A DNA stretch of 64,000 bases from JAXMCI01 sp046349435 (GTDB lineage Bacteria > Pseudomonadota > Alphaproteobacteria > Dongiales > Dongiaceae), in NCBI GenBank assembly GCA_046349435.1, contig JAXMCI010000003.1, positions 62,001 through 126,000 of the forward strand, in the 5' to 3' direction. The notes under the pieces are model-generated. The model saw nothing but the letters and a program-made list of their open reading frames with translations. It was not told the DNA's origin and did no database searches. The translations under genes were made by a program, and so were the position numbers. Positions 17,037-25,522 of the stretch are shown here, in pieces (position 1 is the first letter of the stretch; the number at the start of each line of letters is the position of its first letter).

Positions 17037-17476
17037 CGCTTCATCCTCTCCAGCAACTCGCCGGGCCGCAACAGCACCAGCCCGAAGCGCGGCGCAGCGG
17101 TGGCAAAATCGGCGAGGTTGTGCGTCACCAGCGCGTCGGCCCGCCCGTTCACCGCCGCCTCCAGCACCATCTCGTCATCCGCGTCGGCGAGCTGCGGGCG
17201 CCAGGTGAACCGTACCTCGACCGGCTCCACCGCGGCCGCGAACGCGGCGAGTGCGGCATCTATCGCCGCGATCGTCAGGCCGGATACCGCGCGCTGCTCC
17301 GGCCGCTTCAGCACGTCCTCGTACTCGATGAACAGCGCGGGCGTGGCGAGCGGCACGATTCGCCGGTCCGCCACCAGCCCGAGGACACGATTCGACGCGC
17401 CGTGTCGGCTGCGGAAGGCCGATATGACCACGGAGCTGTCGAGCACCACCCGCCTCACCGAGACAGAGTGACACAT
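17033..17476 (-). CDS. PIN-domain toxin of a toxin-antitoxin pair
   Basis: A 147-residue PIN-domain protein of the COG1569 type: the first acidic residue is in VVLDSSVVISAF, a conserved Glu in FIEYEDVLKRPEQR, and two further Asp residues in LADADDEMVLEAA and THNLADFA, which together would bind the catalytic Mg ions of an RNase. Note Ser-Ser where most PIN proteins have Thr-Asn after the first Asp. ATG 17476 is the longest start, but GTG 17458 (giving VRRVVLDSS) agrees better with the family N-terminus; neither has a clear Shine-Dalgarno. The RHH gene downstream overlaps it. Expected role: cleavage of RNA when the antitoxin is lost. Confidence 0.75.
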   Translation of the reverse strand: MCHSVSVRRVVLDSSVVISAFRSRHGASNRVLGLVADRRIVPLATPALFIEYEDVLKRPEQRAVSGLTIAAIDAALAAFAAAVEPVEVRFTWRPQLADADDEMVLEAAVNGRADALVTHNLADFATAAPRFGLVLLRPGELLERMKR

Positions 17477-17491
17477 CCTATGGGATGTGTC
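17470..17491. promoter_or_regulatory. Operator-like palindrome at the start of the toxin gene
   Basis: GACACATCC and GGATGTGTC form a perfect 9-base inverted repeat around TATG. If the toxin starts at GTG 17458, the palindrome lies 12 bases upstream; if at ATG 17476, it covers the start codon. This is the expected place for autoregulation by the ribbon-helix-helix antitoxin. Confidence 0.6.
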
Positions 17492-17610
17492 TTCCGCGAT
17501 TTGGGAGGCCTTGTCTCATTGTCAATAGGGCCGGGCAACGACGCGCTGGCGTCCTCGCCCGACCCGGCGATCGCGATCCAGGGCAACACGGCGGCGCCGT
17601 GACCCCGTTT

Positions 17611-17728
17611 CCCTCTCCCGCGCGAGCGGGAGAGGGCGGGGCCCGGCGCCTCAGCGCCGGGAGGGTGAGGGTGGAGCCGCCGGCCCGACCCTCACCCCGG
17701 CGCTCTCCCGCCTGCGTGGGAGAGTGAG
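17611..17728. repeat. Second intergenic repeat family, full copy with strong stem-loop
   Basis: It opens with a perfect 11-bp stem, CCCTCTCCCGC/GCGGGAGAGGG with loop GCGA, then GGCGCCTCAGCGCC and the GTGAGGGTGGAGCCG block, and ends with a related CTCTCCCGCC/GTGGGAGAG stem. It fills most of the gap 17492-17732 between the toxin-antitoxin pair and the ABC binding-protein gene, and may terminate the minus-strand transcript of the latter. Confidence 0.7.
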
Positions 17729-17732
17729 CGCT

Positions 17733-18674
17733 CTACCGGTAGCCCTGCTTGGCCCAGTCGATCACCTTGGCGGCGTTGTCCTTGGTGACGAAGCCGGGGC
17801 CGGTCAGCACGTCGGCGCCGGGCATCACGCCGTAGCGGATGTAGTTGAGCAGCAGGACCACCGAGAGATAGCCCTGCAGGTACTGCTGCTGGTCGATGGC
17901 GAAGGCCATCTTGCCGTCGCGGATCGCCTCCAGCACCGGGCCGGAGATGTCGAAGGTGGCGACCTTGACCTTGCTCAGCTTGTCGGCCTGGTCGACCGCC
18001 TGCAGGGTCGGGATGGCGGCGTCCTGGCCGAGCACCAGCAGCCCGTCGATGTCGGGGTGCGAGGTCAGGTAGGCGCCGACCGTGTTGCGCTCCTCGGTCG
18101 GGTCGGGGGTGACCGGGATGACCTCGGCCTTGACGCCGACGCCCTTGGCGAAGCCCTCGCAGCGCACGTCGAGCGCGACGTTGCCGACCTCGTGGTTGAC
18201 GCAGGCCGGGTGCTTGACCCCCATCTCCTTCATCCGCTCGCCGGCGCCGACCCCGGCCTCGAACTCGCTCTGCCCGACATGGCGGAGCGCACCGAGCTTC
18301 TTCGAGACGTCGCCGCCGGAGTTCAGCGTCACCACCGGGATGCCGGCGGCCACCGCCGCCTTGATGGCGGGGCCGAGCGCGTCGGGATCGGGCACCGAGA
18401 CGGCGATGCCGTCCGGCTTGGTGTTCACGGTGGCGTCGATGATCTGCTTCATCGCCACCATGTCGAAGGTCTCCGGCGCGCGATACTCGATGGTGACGCC
18501 GGGCATGTCCTTCTGTGCCTGGGTGACCGCGTTCTTGACCACGGTCCAGAAGCCGGACGCCGCCTGGCCGTGGGTGATCACCACGATGCGCGGCTTGTCC
18601 GGCGACGCCTGGGCGCCCGCCGACAGCGCGACCAGCGCCGCGGCCGCGGCGAGCAGTCCTGCCATTCTCCTCAT
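17733..18674 (-). CDS. Periplasmic sugar-binding protein of a ribose/inositol-type ABC transporter
   Basis: The 313-residue precursor has a signal peptide (MRRMAGLLAAAAALVALS, cleavage probably at AGAQA) and a periplasmic-binding-protein type I fold: IVVITHGQAASGFW, then DGIAVSVPDPDALG, AAGIPVVTLNSGGD and VATFDISG, as in RbsB/FrcB proteins. It would capture a monosaccharide or cyclitol in the periplasm and deliver it to the permease at 20557-21681. ATG 18674 is preceded by GGGAGGAAG. It is the last gene of the order permease-ATPase-iolE-binding protein, 159 bases after iolE. Association with iolE makes an inositol-like ligand plausible. Confidence 0.85.
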   Translation of the reverse strand: MRRMAGLLAAAAALVALSAGAQASPDKPRIVVITHGQAASGFWTVVKNAVTQAQKDMPGVTIEYRAPETFDMVAMKQIIDATVNTKPDGIAVSVPDPDALGPAIKAAVAAGIPVVTLNSGGDVSKKLGALRHVGQSEFEAGVGAGERMKEMGVKHPACVNHEVGNVALDVRCEGFAKGVGVKAEVIPVTPDPTEERNTVGAYLTSHPDIDGLLVLGQDAAIPTLQAVDQADKLSKVKVATFDISGPVLEAIRDGKMAFAIDQQQYLQGYLSVVLLLNYIRYGVMPGADVLTGPGFVTKDNAAKVIDWAKQGYR

Positions 18675-18833
18675 GCGTCTTCCTCCCTCGGTTGCCCGGC
18701 CTTCGCCTGGCCGGAGCGGCGGACCTTGCCGCCGCACTCCGCCCGCCCGGGCCGCGGTATTGCGGCTGCCGGCGGCGGCGCGGATCTCGTCAGCCCGGTC
18801 GCGGCGTCATGGCCGGAGCCTCAGCGGCCCGGC

Positions 18834-19730
18834 TCACCGGCCCGGCCATGCCTTGCCCACCAGCGCCGCGAGATGGTCGTGGCCCATGCGGGCATAGGTC
18901 AGCGGGTGCGCAACGCGCGGATCCTGCTCGGCCTCCTGCACCAGCCAGCCCTGGTAGCCGGCGGCGGCGAGCGCGGCGACCACCCCGGCGAAATCCACCA
19001 TGCCGTCGCCCGGCACGGTGAACAGGCCGTGCAGCACCGCCTCGGTGAAGCTGGCGTCGCGCGCGTTGCAGGTGGCGAGCGCGCCGCGCCGGATGTCCTT
19101 GCAATGGACGTGCACGACGCGGCCGGCATGGCGGCGGATCAGCGCCACCGGGTCGCCGCCGGCATAGGTCAGGTGGCCGGTGTCGACCAGCAGCCCGACC
19201 GCCTCGCCGGTGTTCTCGATCAGCCGGTCGACGTCGGCGTCGCTCTGCACCGCCGTGCCCATGTGGTGGTGCACGGCCATGCGCACGCCGCGCTCCGCCA
19301 TGTGCTCGGCGACCGCGGTCATGCGCTGGCCGAGCTTCTTCCACTCGGCCGCCGAGCCGATGGTCGGCCGCGTCGAGGCGCCGGCGCCGATGTGGTTGAC
19401 CGTCTCGCCGGTCGTCTCCGCGAACACCATCACCGGGGCGCCGAGCCCGCGCAGCAGCGCCAGGTGGTCGGCCATGGCGGCGATCTCCGCCGCCGCGTCG
19501 CGCTCCAGCAGCCGGGCGCTGTACCAGCCGGAGACCAGCCTGAGGCCATGCCGCTCCAGGATCGGGCCGAGCAGCTCGGCCTTGCGCGGGAACTTGCGGC
19601 CGAGCTCGACGCCGGAGAAGCCGGCCTGCTTCGCTTCGGCGAGGCAGGTCTCGAGCGGGATGTCGTCGCCGAGCCAGCGGATGTCGTCGTTGGTCCAGCC
19701 GATCGGGTTGATGCCGAGAGTGACGCTCAT
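18834..19730 (-). CDS. iolE: Inosose dehydratase, first copy (IolE-like TIM-barrel sugar isomerase family)
   Basis: The 298-residue protein starts LGINPIGWTNDDIRWLGD, the characteristic IolE opening, and has the metal-binding residues of the AP-endonuclease-2 TIM barrel in VFAETTG, LLVDTGHLTYAGG, VHVHCKDIRRG and VQEAEQDPR. IolE converts scyllo-inosose (2-keto-myo-inositol) to 3D-trihydroxycyclohexane-1,2-dione. It is embedded in an ABC operon: 11 bases after the ATPase gene and before the binding-protein gene. A second copy lies at 36940-37848 next to iolD. The two share the motifs but differ through much of their length, so this may act on a different inosose or keto-sugar. Confidence 0.8.
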   Translation of the reverse strand: MSVTLGINPIGWTNDDIRWLGDDIPLETCLAEAKQAGFSGVELGRKFPRKAELLGPILERHGLRLVSGWYSARLLERDAAAEIAAMADHLALLRGLGAPVMVFAETTGETVNHIGAGASTRPTIGSAAEWKKLGQRMTAVAEHMAERGVRMAVHHHMGTAVQSDADVDRLIENTGEAVGLLVDTGHLTYAGGDPVALIRRHAGRVVHVHCKDIRRGALATCNARDASFTEAVLHGLFTVPGDGMVDFAGVVAALAAAGYQGWLVQEAEQDPRVAHPLTYARMGHDHLAALVGKAWPGR

Positions 19731-19741
19731 GATGGGATTCC

Positions 19742-20557
19742 TCAGACGGTAAGCGCGGCGTCGCCGCGCGCCAGCGCGGCCAGCTCGAGCTCGAGATCGG
19801 CCAGCTCCTTGCCGCCGGCCATCAGCTCGAGCACGCGGTCGCGGGTGATCTCCGCCTTGCGGAAGGTGCCGAGGCTGCGGCCGCGATTGAGCATGGTGAA
19901 GGCATCGCCGACCGGGAAGGCGTGGTGCACGTTGTGGGTGATCAGGATGACGCCAAGCCCGCGGGCCCGCGCCCGCGCGATCAGCCGCAGCACCACCGAG
20001 GCCTGGTGCACGCCGAGCGCCGAGGTCGGCTCGTCGAGGATCAGCACCTTGGCGCCGAAATGCACGGCGCGCGCGATCGCCAGGCACTGCCGCTCGCCGC
20101 CCGACAGCGTGCCCACCGCCTGCGAGGGGTCGCGGATGTCGATGCCGATCTCGCCCATCTCCTGGCGCACGACCCCGTCGCAATAGGCGAGGTCGAGGCG
20201 GCGGAACGGCCCGCGGCCCTTGACCGGCTCGCGGCCCATGAAGAAGTTCCGCGTGATGCTCATCAGCGGCACGGTGGCGAGGTCCTGGAACACCGTGGCG
20301 ATGCCGCGGTCGAGCGCCTCGCGCGGCGAGCTGAAATGCACGGGCTGGCCCTCGACCAGGATCTCGCCGCGCGACGGCCGGTAGACGCCGGAGAGCAGCT
20401 TGATCAGGGTCGACTTGCCGGCGCCGTTGTCGCCGAGCAGGCAGAGCACCTCGCCGCGCCGCACCGTCAGCGAGACGTCGTTGAGGGCGATCACCGAGCC
20501 GAAGAACTTGCTGGCCGAGCGCAGCTCGATCAGCGGCGGCGCCTCGCCGCCGGCCAT
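19742..20557 (-). CDS. Sugar ABC transporter ATP-binding protein, single-domain (FrcA type)
   Basis: A 271-residue ATPase with Walker A GDNGAGKSTLIKLLSG near residue 43, signature LSGGERQCLAIARAV and Walker B VLILDEPTSALG, and H-loop VILITHNVHHAF. At half the size of two-domain RbsA-type proteins it must act as a homodimer, as FrcA does. The C-terminal extension (LMAGGKELADLELELAALA) is a leucine/glutamate helix. Its ATG overlaps the permease stop (ATGA at 20554-20557), showing translational coupling. Confidence 0.88.
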   Translation of the reverse strand: MAGGEAPPLIELRSASKFFGSVIALNDVSLTVRRGEVLCLLGDNGAGKSTLIKLLSGVYRPSRGEILVEGQPVHFSSPREALDRGIATVFQDLATVPLMSITRNFFMGREPVKGRGPFRRLDLAYCDGVVRQEMGEIGIDIRDPSQAVGTLSGGERQCLAIARAVHFGAKVLILDEPTSALGVHQASVVLRLIARARARGLGVILITHNVHHAFPVGDAFTMLNRGRSLGTFRKAEITRDRVLELMAGGKELADLELELAALARGDAALTV

Positions 20558-21681
20558 CACCGCGCCTCCGTGACGCGGCGGCGGATGAAGTTGTTCACCA
20601 GCACCGCGATCAGCACCATGATCCCCATGAACACCTTGAACCAGTCGGTGTCGGCGCCGGTGTAGAAGATGCCCATCTGCACCGTGCCGAAGATCAGCGC
20701 GCCGAAGGCGGCGCCGATCGCCGAGCCGTAGCCGCCGGTGAGCAGCGTGCCGCCGACCACCACGGCGATGATCGCCTCGAACTCCTTCTGCTGGCCGCGC
20801 AGCGTGTCGGCCGAGCCGGCGTCGAGCACCTGGATGGCGGCGAACAGCGCGGCCACCATCGACATGGCGACGAACAGCACGATCTTCACCCGCGACACCG
20901 GCACGCCGACGTTGCGCGCCGCCACCGGATCGCCGCCCGAGGCGAAGATCCAGTTGCCGAAGCGGGTGCGCAGCAGCACCCAGGTGGCGACCGCGGTGAT
21001 GCCGAGCCACCAGACGATCGAGATCGGCACGCCGCTGGCGAAGGGCAGCCCGTCGGAGCGCAGCGCCAGCAGCCCGTGCTGCCCGGCCCAGCGGAACAGC
21101 CCCTGCAGCACCTGGCCGCTGAACACCGGCGCCAGCCAGTCATTGGCGACGTGGTCGCCGAGGCCCGAGACCTGGGTGCGGTTGGTGATCAGCCGGGTGA
21201 GCGCCAGCGTCAGGCCGCGCAGCACGAAGAGGCCGGCCAGCGTGACGATGAAGGAGGGCAGCTTGGTGCGCACCACGAGCACGCCGTTGATGAACCCGAC
21301 CAGCGCCGCCATGGCGAAGGTGAAGATCAGCGAGATCCACAGCGGCACGCCGAACTCGATGGTCGGGATGGCGATGCAGACGCCGGCGAAGGCGATCATC
21401 GAGCCGACCGACAGGTCGAACTCGCCGGCGATCATCAGCAGCGCCGCGATGCTGGCCAGGATGCCGAGCTGCGCCGAGACCTCGAGGAAGTTGAGGATGC
21501 CCTTGGCGCTGAACATGCCGCTGTCGCCGGCGACGATGGCGAAGAACAGGTAGACGATGATGGTGCCCGCGAAGGCGCCGAGCTCCGGCCGCGCCAGCAG
21601 CTTCTTCCACGGCGAGACCCGGCGCACCCGCTCGTCGCCGCGCCTCATCGCCCCGGCCGTCTCGAGATTCCCGGCGCTCAT
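20557..21681 (-). CDS. Sugar ABC transporter permease (RbsC/FrcC type)
   Basis: The 374-residue inner-membrane protein has about ten hydrophobic segments and the family hallmark GEFDLSVGSMIAFAGV, followed by GFINGVLVVRTKLPSFIVTL and, near the C-terminus, IIAVVVGGTLLTGGYGSAIG. It forms the translocation path for the sugar or cyclitol. An insertion-like stretch around NDWLAPVFSGQVLQGLFRW between membrane segments is longer than in RbsC. ATG 21681 is chosen because GGGCGAGG lies before it; ATG 21714 is in frame but has no ribosome binding site. It is the first gene of the permease-ATPase-iolE-binding protein operon. Confidence 0.88.
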   Translation of the reverse strand: MSAGNLETAGAMRRGDERVRRVSPWKKLLARPELGAFAGTIIVYLFFAIVAGDSGMFSAKGILNFLEVSAQLGILASIAALLMIAGEFDLSVGSMIAFAGVCIAIPTIEFGVPLWISLIFTFAMAALVGFINGVLVVRTKLPSFIVTLAGLFVLRGLTLALTRLITNRTQVSGLGDHVANDWLAPVFSGQVLQGLFRWAGQHGLLALRSDGLPFASGVPISIVWWLGITAVATWVLLRTRFGNWIFASGGDPVAARNVGVPVSRVKIVLFVAMSMVAALFAAIQVLDAGSADTLRGQQKEFEAIIAVVVGGTLLTGGYGSAIGAAFGALIFGTVQMGIFYTGADTDWFKVFMGIMVLIAVLVNNFIRRRVTEAR

Positions 21682-21724
21682 GCGACCTCGCCCATCGCGG
21701 CGCTCTCCCAGCATGTTTATTCCA

Positions 21725-21762
21725 TTGGACCCGGATTATCGAACGCATATTTTGGAAGGCAA
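21725..21762. promoter_or_regulatory. Divergent promoter region between the ABC operon and the Gfo/Idh gene
   Basis: This 150-base spacer is distinctly AT-rich for the window. Plus strand: TTGGAC (21725-21730), 17 bases, TATTTT (21748-21753), reading toward 21829. Minus strand: TTGCCT (complement of 21757-21762), 16 bases, GATAAT (complement of 21735-21740), reading toward 21681. The two predicted promoters overlap, so one regulator could control both. Confidence 0.5.
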
Positions 21763-21828
21763 GGGAATTCGGGCAGGTAATCGGGGACGGGAGGCGTCGA
21801 TGGCGCGGCCGGACGGGGTGGTGGCGTG

Positions 21829-22950
21829 ATGCGCGCGGCGATCGTCGGCAGCGGCGGCATCGCCCGGGTGCACGCGATCCTGATCGAGCAGCTCGGCGGC
21901 ACGGTGGCGGCGGTGTGCGGCCGCACGCTGGCCGGTGCGGCGGCGCTCGGCCGCGGCCAGGCCTATGACGATCTCGGCCGGCTGCTCGCCGCCGAGCGGC
22001 CCGACGTGGTCCATGTCTGCTCGCCCAACCACCTGCATGCCGGGCATGCGCTGGCGGCGCTGGCCGCCGGCGCCCACGTGGTCTGCGAGAAGCCGCTCGG
22101 CACGACGCGCGACGAGGCGATGCGCATGGTCGACGCGGCCGGGCGCAGCGGCCGGATCGCCGCCGTCTGCTACACCTATCGCGGCTACCCGGTGGTCCAG
22201 GAGCTGCGGCTGGCGGTGGCGGCCGGCCGCTACGGCACCCTGCGGCGGGTCTCCGGCGAGTACCTGTCGCAGGACGTGCACGACCCCGACAAGTATGTCT
22301 GGCACTTCACCCGCGGCCTCTCCGGGCCGGCCTTCGTGCTGCTCGACTACGGCGTCCACTGGTTCGACCTGGTGGAGCACGTCACCGGCCGGCGCATCGC
22401 CGAGCTGTCGGCCCAGTTCTCCACCCACCAGAAGCGCCGGGTCTGGCGCGGCCAGCCGGGCGAGGGGCCGCGGCCCGGCCACGGCACGCCGACCGCCGAT
22501 GGCGGGGTCGCCGTCGCGGTCGAGCTCGAGGACCAGGCCGACCTGCTGCTGCGGCTCGAGGGCGGCGCCGGCGGCAGCGCCACCATCACCGGCCTGTCGC
22601 TCGGCAACCCGAACCACATCGTGCTCTCGGTCGACGGCTCGGCCGGCGGCTTCGACTGGTGCCAGGAGACCGCCGACACCTACGTCGAGCGGCGGCTCAA
22701 CGAGAAGGCGCTGCGCCACCGCGACCCCGGCCGCCTGCCGGCCGATCTCGGCTGGATCACCACCGTGCCGGCCGGCCACCCCGAGGGCTATCTCGACGCC
22801 TTCCGCAACGTCATCGGCAGCGCCTGGCGGGCGATGCGCGGCGAGGCCGTGCTCTATCCGACCTTCGAGGACGGCGCCCGCGGCAACGCGCTGGTCGACG
22901 CCGCCATCGAGAGCGCAAGGACGCGCCGCCCGGTCACGCCGAAGGGCTGA
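21829..22950 (+). CDS. Gfo/Idh/MocA-family oxidoreductase
   Basis: The 373-residue protein has an N-terminal NAD(P)-binding domain (AAIVGSGGIARVHA) and the family motif CEKPLG near residue 94, whose Lys is catalytic. The second domain has YGVHWFDLVEHVTG, which supplies the catalytic His of the family. It would oxidise a sugar or inositol hydroxyl to a ketone with NAD(P). Transcribed divergently from the iolE-containing ABC operon, it is a candidate for the inositol dehydrogenase step, which no gene in the window fills explicitly. ATG 21829 and GTG 21826 are both possible; the former gives the usual MRAAIVG start. Confidence 0.85.
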   Translation: MRAAIVGSGGIARVHAILIEQLGGTVAAVCGRTLAGAAALGRGQAYDDLGRLLAAERPDVVHVCSPNHLHAGHALAALAAGAHVVCEKPLGTTRDEAMRMVDAAGRSGRIAAVCYTYRGYPVVQELRLAVAAGRYGTLRRVSGEYLSQDVHDPDKYVWHFTRGLSGPAFVLLDYGVHWFDLVEHVTGRRIAELSAQFSTHQKRRVWRGQPGEGPRPGHGTPTADGGVAVAVELEDQADLLLRLEGGAGGSATITGLSLGNPNHIVLSVDGSAGGFDWCQETADTYVERRLNEKALRHRDPGRLPADLGWITTVPAGHPEGYLDAFRNVIGSAWRAMRGEAVLYPTFEDGARGNALVDAAIESARTRRPVTPKG

Positions 22951-23124
22951 CCCCGCCGGCGAGCCGCAGCTCGGGCGGGGCGCGGCTGAAACCGACGAAA
23001 CCAAGATCCCCGTCGGCGGGAATATCGCAGAAACAGGGCTCTCCTAGTCTCCTTCCCGTCGGCAGCGTCCTGCCGGCCGGTGCCCCGGTGGAGCGGCGCC
23101 GATCCCGAGAGAGGAGAGCCTGCC

Positions 23125-23421
23125 ATGACCAAGCGTTCCTTCGCCATCGCCGCCGCCCTGATGATCGGCCTCGCGCTGCCCGCCGGCCTTGCCAAGGCCG
23201 AGCGCCTGTCGGCCAGCAGCGTCGGCGGCGCGGCGGGCGCCGGCTCCAGCAGCGCGCTGTCGCTGACCGACGTCTCCCTGTCGATGACGCTCAACCGGCT
23301 GCCGCCGACCCGCACCGCCTCGCAGCCGTCGATCCCGACCCCGCCGTCGCTCCCGTCCCTGCCGTCGCTCCCGTCCCTGCCGTCCCCGACCGCGCCGTCG
23401 CTGCCCTCCCTGCCGAAGTAG
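23125..23421 (+). CDS. Small secreted Pro-Ser-Leu repeat protein
   Basis: A 98-residue protein with a clear signal peptide (basic TKRS, hydrophobic FAIAAALMIGLALPAGL, cleavage probably after AKA), a Gly/Ser/Ala linker, and a C-terminal low-complexity tail made of PSLPSLPSLPSLPS-type repeats ending in PSLPSLPK. The DNA under the tail contains an 18-base direct repeat, so the length may vary between strains. Shine-Dalgarno GAGAGGAGAG precedes ATG 23125. No family recognised. It is probably a periplasmic or surface-exposed extended peptide. Confidence 0.65.
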   Translation: MTKRSFAIAAALMIGLALPAGLAKAERLSASSVGGAAGAGSSSALSLTDVSLSMTLNRLPPTRTASQPSIPTPPSLPSLPSLPSLPSPTAPSLPSLPK

Positions 23422-23575
23422 GTTGCCCGCCCGATCGCGAGGCGCCGCCCCGGTTCCCGGCCGGCGCCTCGCCGTGGGCGAGGCGTCGCGCTGCCGACGC
23501 CATTTGCCCCCGACCTTCGGTTTTGGCAATGTCCGGAGCGGACAGCACGGCCTTGCGCCGGTGTGAGAAGGCGGG

Positions 23576-24412
23576 ATGTTGCGAATCGGGTCGGAAGAGC
23601 ACAAGCAGCTGTTTTGCCGGATGCTGCTGGACAGCTTCGATGCGTACAAGCCGGCGGTCATCGCGTGGCCCAGCCTCAGCGGTCCGGCGCTCGACCGCCT
23701 CGTCGGGCTGCCCTTCTGGGAGATGGCGGTGCAGACCGAGCACCGGGCCGGCAAGCGGATGGCGGCGCTGGCCGCCGTCACCGAGGACCCGCTGATTCGC
23801 GAGGCGGTCGCGCTCAATGCCTTCGAGGAAGAGCGGCACCGCGACGTGCTGGGCCACATGATCCGGCACTATGGCATCGTCGTCGACGAATCGCCGCCGG
23901 TCGACCCGCCGGAGGATGCGTTCTGGGCCTTCCTGCGCACCGGCTACGGCGAATGCTTCGATTCCTTCTTCGCCTTCGGGCTGTTCCAGCTGGCCCGGCG
24001 CTCCGGCTTCTTCCCCGAGCCGCTGGTCGAGGTGTTCGAGCCGGTGATCCAGGAGGAGGCGCGGCACAACCTCTTCTTCGTCAACTGGGTCGCCTATGTC
24101 AGCGCCAGGCGCGGCCTGCCCGGCCGGGCGCGGCTGACCGGCCAGCGCCTGGCGGCGCTGGCGGTGCAGGCCTGGAGCCGCGCCAGCATCGCCCGCAACA
24201 AGGCCGACGGCGACAATTTCACCCTGACCGGCGGCGAGAGCATCGGGCTGTCGCTGCAGCCGCGCGAGTTCCTCACCCTCTGCCTGACCGAGCACGACCG
24301 CCGGATGTCGGGCTACGACCCGCGGCTGCTGCGCCCGCGACTCATGCCCGGGGTGGCTCGCCTGGCGAGCCGGCTGCTGCGGCGACCGGCAGGGGCACCG
24401 CCGACGGCCTGA
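23576..24412 (+). CDS. Ferritin-like (putative di-iron) protein
   Basis: The 278-residue protein is helical and carries two E-x-x-H type motifs, ALNAFEEERHRDVLG near residue 85 and QEEARHNLFFVNW near 160. With further Glu residues (VQTEHRAG, GYGECFDSFF), these could hold a two-iron carboxylate centre as in ferritin-like oxidases or hydroxylases. No signal peptide. ATG 23576 follows GAGAAGG. The last 71 bases overlap the 3' end of the HpnL-like gene on the opposite strand. The substrate is unknown and no partner reductase lies nearby. Confidence 0.6.
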   Translation: MLRIGSEEHKQLFCRMLLDSFDAYKPAVIAWPSLSGPALDRLVGLPFWEMAVQTEHRAGKRMAALAAVTEDPLIREAVALNAFEEERHRDVLGHMIRHYGIVVDESPPVDPPEDAFWAFLRTGYGECFDSFFAFGLFQLARRSGFFPEPLVEVFEPVIQEEARHNLFFVNWVAYVSARRGLPGRARLTGQRLAALAVQAWSRASIARNKADGDNFTLTGGESIGLSLQPREFLTLCLTEHDRRMSGYDPRLLRPRLMPGVARLASRLLRRPAGAPPTA

Positions 24413-25358
24413 GGTCGGCGCGGCCCGGGCGGGCCAGGAGATAGCCGGCCGCCAGCGCCGGCAGCCCGAGCGCCAGCTCGCGGAAGCGCTTGACCAGCGA
24501 CAGGGCGAGGCCGGCCTCGGCGCCGAGCCCGAGCTGCAGGGAGAGCAGCATCAGCGAGCCGTCCTGCACGCCGAGCCCGCCGGGGATGAGGAAGGCGGCG
24601 GCGCGGGCCCCCTGGCTCAGGCTCTCCAGCGCGATCGCCTCGGCGATGCCGATCGGGTGGCCCAGCAGCCGCAGCGCGAGCCAGGACTCGCCGGCCCCGG
24701 CGATCCAGCCGGCGAAGCGCCAGGCGAAGGCGATGAGCAGCGGCCGCCGCCGGGCGTAGAGGCTGCGCAGCACGGCATCCAGCCGCGCCGCGTCGCTCGC
24801 GTCGAAGCGGGCCCCGGCGCCGGTGCGCCGCGCAATGGCGAGCGCCAGGCGGGTCGCCGCGCCGCTGCGCTGCAGCAGGAACAGCCCGCCGGCGCTGGCC
24901 GAGAGGACCAGCAGCGCCGCGCCGTAGCGCAGCCAGTCCTGGCCCATCCCGAGGCAGGCCAGGCCGAGCAGGATGAACGGCACCTGGGTCGCGACGCCGA
25001 GCGTCACGTCGACCAGCACCGAGGCGCCGGCCGCTATGCCGTCGCTGCCGGCGTCGCGCGTCAGCCGCGCGCGCACCAGCTCGCCGAGATTGGGGATCGG
25101 CAACAACGAGTTGACGCCCTCGCCGACCCACCGGATCACTAGCAGCCGCGCGAACGTCGGGGCGCCGGCGGCGAACAGCTGCTGCCAGCCTGCGACGTCG
25201 ATCGCCATCGGCACGACATGGAACAGCAGGATCGCGGCGAGCCCGACCGCCGGCAGGGCGGCAAGCGACTGCACCACCGCGTCGAAGTCGCTGCTCGCCA
25301 GCAGCCCCGCCAGAAGCAGCGCGCCGGCGATCCAGGTCAGCAAGGTGAAGTGGCGCAT
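24342..25358 (-). CDS. HpnL-like integral membrane protein (lysylphosphatidylglycerol synthase transmembrane family)
   Basis: A 338-residue protein with seven or eight membrane segments and the family motifs RWVGEGVNSLLPIPNLGELVRARL, GAGESWLALRLLGHPIG, ESLSQGARAAAFLIPGGLGVQDG and ALSLVKRFRELALGLPAL. These match the HpnL branch, found with hopanoid biosynthesis genes and proposed to move hopanoids or glycerophospholipids between membranes. No other hpn gene is in the window. ATG 25358 gives the usual short cytoplasmic start (MRHFTLLTW); an in-frame ATG 51 bases upstream is less likely. It converges with and overlaps the ferritin-like gene by 71 bases. Confidence 0.75.
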   Translation of the reverse strand: MRHFTLLTWIAGALLLAGLLASSDFDAVVQSLAALPAVGLAAILLFHVVPMAIDVAGWQQLFAAGAPTFARLLVIRWVGEGVNSLLPIPNLGELVRARLTRDAGSDGIAAGASVLVDVTLGVATQVPFILLGLACLGMGQDWLRYGAALLVLSASAGGLFLLQRSGAATRLALAIARRTGAGARFDASDAARLDAVLRSLYARRRPLLIAFAWRFAGWIAGAGESWLALRLLGHPIGIAEAIALESLSQGARAAAFLIPGGLGVQDGSLMLLSLQLGLGAEAGLALSLVKRFRELALGLPALAAGYLLARPGRADLRPSAVPLPVAAAAGSPGEPPRA

Positions 25359-25522
25359 CGTCGGAGCGGCAGAGGACCGGAGCGGCGGTTGGCGGGGGGG
25401 GCGCATCATAGGCCGGCGCGGCCGGCGGCGCGGCTGGAATCTCCGTCCTGCCGAGGGTCCGCTCGCGGGCCCGGCCTGCCGTCGGGCTGGCTCCGCCCGT
25501 CCCGGCGTCCTAGGCTGCCGCC

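Noticed and set aside
23330..23420. Regular short repeats suggesting a CRISPR-like array
   Set aside because: Units are contiguous, without spacers, and encode an in-frame Pro-Ser-Leu tail.
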